From Dysgonamonadaceae bacterium (GTDB taxonomy: Bacteria; Bacteroidota; Bacteroidia; Bacteroidales; Azobacteroidaceae), in assembly GCA_031258895.1 (NCBI GenBank), contig JAIRMF010000066.1:1-8131 (forward strand): a stretch of 8,131 bases of DNA, in the 5' to 3' direction. The notes beneath the pieces were generated by a model that saw nothing but the letters and a program-made list of their open reading frames with translations, did no database searches and was not told where the DNA came from. Of the stretch, positions 7,016 to 8,131 are shown piece by piece; position 1 is the stretch's first letter; every line of letters starts with the position of its first letter. Both the position numbers and the translations under genes were made by a program.

Positions 7016-7648
7016 TCAACTTTGTATTTTGATTTTACGCTTCTTGGAATTTGCCCCGAATGTTTTCCTGTAAAATATGATCAGGATACCGAGTCCTACG
7101 GTTATTGAGGCGTCGGCCACATTGAACACCCAACAGAAGAATTCGAATTCTTTTCCTCCGATGACCGGGATATTTTGCGCCCAATTGAAACTAAATATCG
7201 GGAAATAGAACATATCTACTACTTTTCCGTTCAGCCAGCTGCCGTATCCGCCGCCTTCGGGGGGGAGGAAGGTTGCTATGTTTGAGGGAGTGCTTTCACC
7301 GAAGGCCACGCCGTAGAAGACGCTGTCGATGATATTTCCGACAGCGCCTGCGAAGATCATTGCGATGCAGACTATGTATCCTGTTTTGTGCTTTTTTCTA
7401 ACTATCCATACGAGGTAGCAAGCTATAAGGATGCAGGATGTGATTCTGAATATGGAGACGGCTGTCTTGTTGAAGACGTCTATGCCCATCGCTATTCCGT
7501 TATTTTCCACGAAGTATATCTTGCACCACTCGGTTATTTCGATACTTTCCAGCAGTTTCATGTTCGTCTTCACGACGATTTTCACTGTCTGGTCGATCAA
7601 CAGGATGGTTAGTATGACGGCGACGGCTATTGGCGCTTTACTTTTCAT
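7016..7648 (-). CDS. lspA: Lipoprotein signal peptidase (signal peptidase II)
   Basis: The 210-residue inner-membrane aspartic protease cleaves signal peptides from prolipoproteins after lipid is added to the Cys. Four membrane helices fit at about residues 6-26, 62-84, 90-110 and 174-195. Conserved motifs are DQTVKIVV (19-26), ENNGIAMG (48-55), GAVGNIIDSVFYG (101-113), VVDMFYFPIF (143-152) and FNVADASI (175-182). The catalytic aspartates are D145 and D179. It is longer than the E. coli enzyme (about 165 residues), owing mainly to a glycine-rich loop at 115-141 and a segment before helix 4; such expansions are usual in Bacteroidota. The ATG overlaps the stop of the dksA-like gene (ATGA). Confidence 0.96.
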   Translation of the reverse strand: MKSKAPIAVAVILTILLIDQTVKIVVKTNMKLLESIEITEWCKIYFVENNGIAMGIDVFNKTAVSIFRITSCILIACYLVWIVRKKHKTGYIVCIAMIFAGAVGNIIDSVFYGVAFGESTPSNIATFLPPEGGGYGSWLNGKVVDMFYFPIFSFNWAQNIPVIGGKEFEFFCWVFNVADASITVGLGILIIFYRKTFGANSKKRKIKIQS

Positions 7649-8031
7649 CTCGGGTCATTGTCACTGTTTTTGGCCTCTATACTTAGTGTTGCGTGCGGCA
7701 CTGCTCTGAGTCTTTCTTTCGGTATCAGTTTTCCTGTTTTCCTGCATATCCCATAAGTTTTATTTTCTATTCTAACGAGGGCTGATTGCAGACTCTGTAT
7801 GAATTTCATTTGCCTTTGTGCCATTCTTCCCGTTTCCTCTCTCGATAGAGTTGAGGCCCCTTCTTCGAACACTTTGAAAGTTGGCGCTGTGTCCGTCACG
7901 TCGTTTCCTTCGGTGTTTGTTATTGTACTCTTGAGGAAGTTGTAGTCGTGTTTTGCGGCTTCGAGTTTTGCCATTACTATTTGACGGAACTCTTCCAGTT
8001 CTTCATCCGAATATTTTGTTTTCTCGTTCAT
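7645..8031 (-). CDS. DksA/TraR-family RNA polymerase-binding regulator with degenerate zinc finger
   Basis: The ATG at 8031 gives 128 residues beginning MNEKTKYSDEELEEFR. A GTG at 8058 in the same frame would add nine residues but overlaps the promoter box, so it was not used. Members of this family enter the RNA polymerase secondary channel and change initiation, often together with ppGpp. Two helical arms (about 7-40 and 60-92) surround a tip with D44-V-T-D47-T-A49, matching the DxxDxA tip motif of E. coli DksA. The zinc-finger region YGICRKTGKLIPKERLRAVPHATLSIEAK aligns with the C4 spacing at residues 96, 99, 117 and 120, but only C96 remains; the others are Thr, Ser and Ala. Zinc is therefore probably not bound. 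It is the first gene of a six-gene operon with lspA. Confidence 0.9.
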   Translation of the reverse strand: MNEKTKYSDEELEEFRQIVMAKLEAAKHDYNFLKSTITNTEGNDVTDTAPTFKVFEEGASTLSREETGRMAQRQMKFIQSLQSALVRIENKTYGICRKTGKLIPKERLRAVPHATLSIEAKNSDNDPR

Positions 8032-8057
8032 ATTAAATATAGATTTGATTGAAGGCA

Positions 8058-8065
8058 CAAAGATA
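8058..8065 (-). promoter_or_regulatory. Candidate -7 promoter box of the dksA-lspA-uppP-truB operon
   Basis: Read on the - strand the bases are TATCTTTG, a full match to the Bacteroidota -7 consensus TAnnTTTG. An A/T-rich stretch (8069-8083) lies upstream, with no convincing TTTG -33 box at the usual spacing. The expected start of transcription, 6-8 bases on, leaves a leader of about 20 bases before the ATG at 8031. The last G of the box is the first base of the alternative GTG, which argues against that start. Confidence 0.5.
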
Positions 8066-8103
8066 CTGCTTTTTTATAAAATACGGACATTGATTCGTGA
8101 TAT

Positions 8104-8128
8104 ATGATGTATTACGGCGGAACATCAT
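8104..8128. repeat. Inverted repeat upstream of the dksA-like operon
   Basis: Arms ATGATGT (8104-8110) and ACATCAT (8122-8128) are perfect 7-base complements around an 11-base spacer. The site is about 39 bases upstream of the candidate -7 box. There is no T-run on either side within the window, so a terminator is not supported; a regulator site or chance are both possible. The rest of 8066-8131 shows no supportable gene. Confidence 0.35.
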
Positions 8129-8131
8129 TCA

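Noticed and set aside
8036..8128. 31-codon open frame on the - strand (starts at ATG 8128)
   Set aside because: It spans the promoter region of the dksA-like operon, is short, and its product has no recognisable feature.
8104..8131. Start of a divergent + strand gene at ATG 8104 or 8107
   Set aside because: Only eight or nine codons are visible, with no promoter box or ribosome site; the bases are better seen as part of an inverted repeat.

Overview
The window looks like chromosomal DNA from a member of the Bacteroidota, most likely the order Bacteroidales. Three things point there: small membrane and lipoprotein families known mainly from that phylum (DUF3098, DUF4296), a DksA-like protein that keeps the coiled-coil tip but has lost most zinc-binding cysteines, and promoter boxes of the TAnnTTTG type with no clear Shine-Dalgarno sequences. 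This is inferred from protein families, not from a marker-gene search.

The layout has two halves that converge at base 2013/2014. On the + strand, bases 1-2013 hold the end of a surface-polysaccharide gene cluster: a class I SAM-dependent methyltransferase cut by the window edge, overlapped by the start of rfbB (dTDP-glucose 4,6-dehydratase). The methyltransferase carries an in-frame array of nine 21-bp repeats inserted in a variable loop. On the - strand, bases 8031 down to 4494 hold a compact six-gene housekeeping operon: dksA-like regulator, lspA (signal peptidase II), a DUF4296 lipoprotein, a DUF3098 two-helix membrane protein, uppP (undecaprenyl-diphosphatase) and truB (tRNA pseudouridine-55 synthase). 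Junctions are ATGA overlaps or gaps of 1, 2 and 24 bases, so the genes are probably co-transcribed. A separate promoter just after truB appears to drive a secreted glycoside hydrolase of the GH106 (alpha-L-rhamnosidase) type, bases 4455 down to 2014, whose stop codon abuts that of rfbB with no bases between them.

Functionally the region is themed on the cell envelope. RfbB makes the dTDP-4-keto-6-deoxyglucose precursor of dTDP-rhamnose and related sugars, the methyltransferase may modify a glycan, UppP recycles the lipid carrier used for peptidoglycan and O-antigen export, and LspA matures lipoproteins, of which the next gene product is one. The GH106 enzyme would remove rhamnose from exported or environmental glycans.

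No complete new system is evident. The points most worth a second look are the palindromic-unit repeat array inside the methyltransferase, the DksA-like protein with one of four zinc ligands, the joining of two gene blocks that are usually separate in Bacteroidales (with ftsX and queA absent from their customary places), and a 16-bp dyad over the truB stop codon beside the hydrolase promoter.
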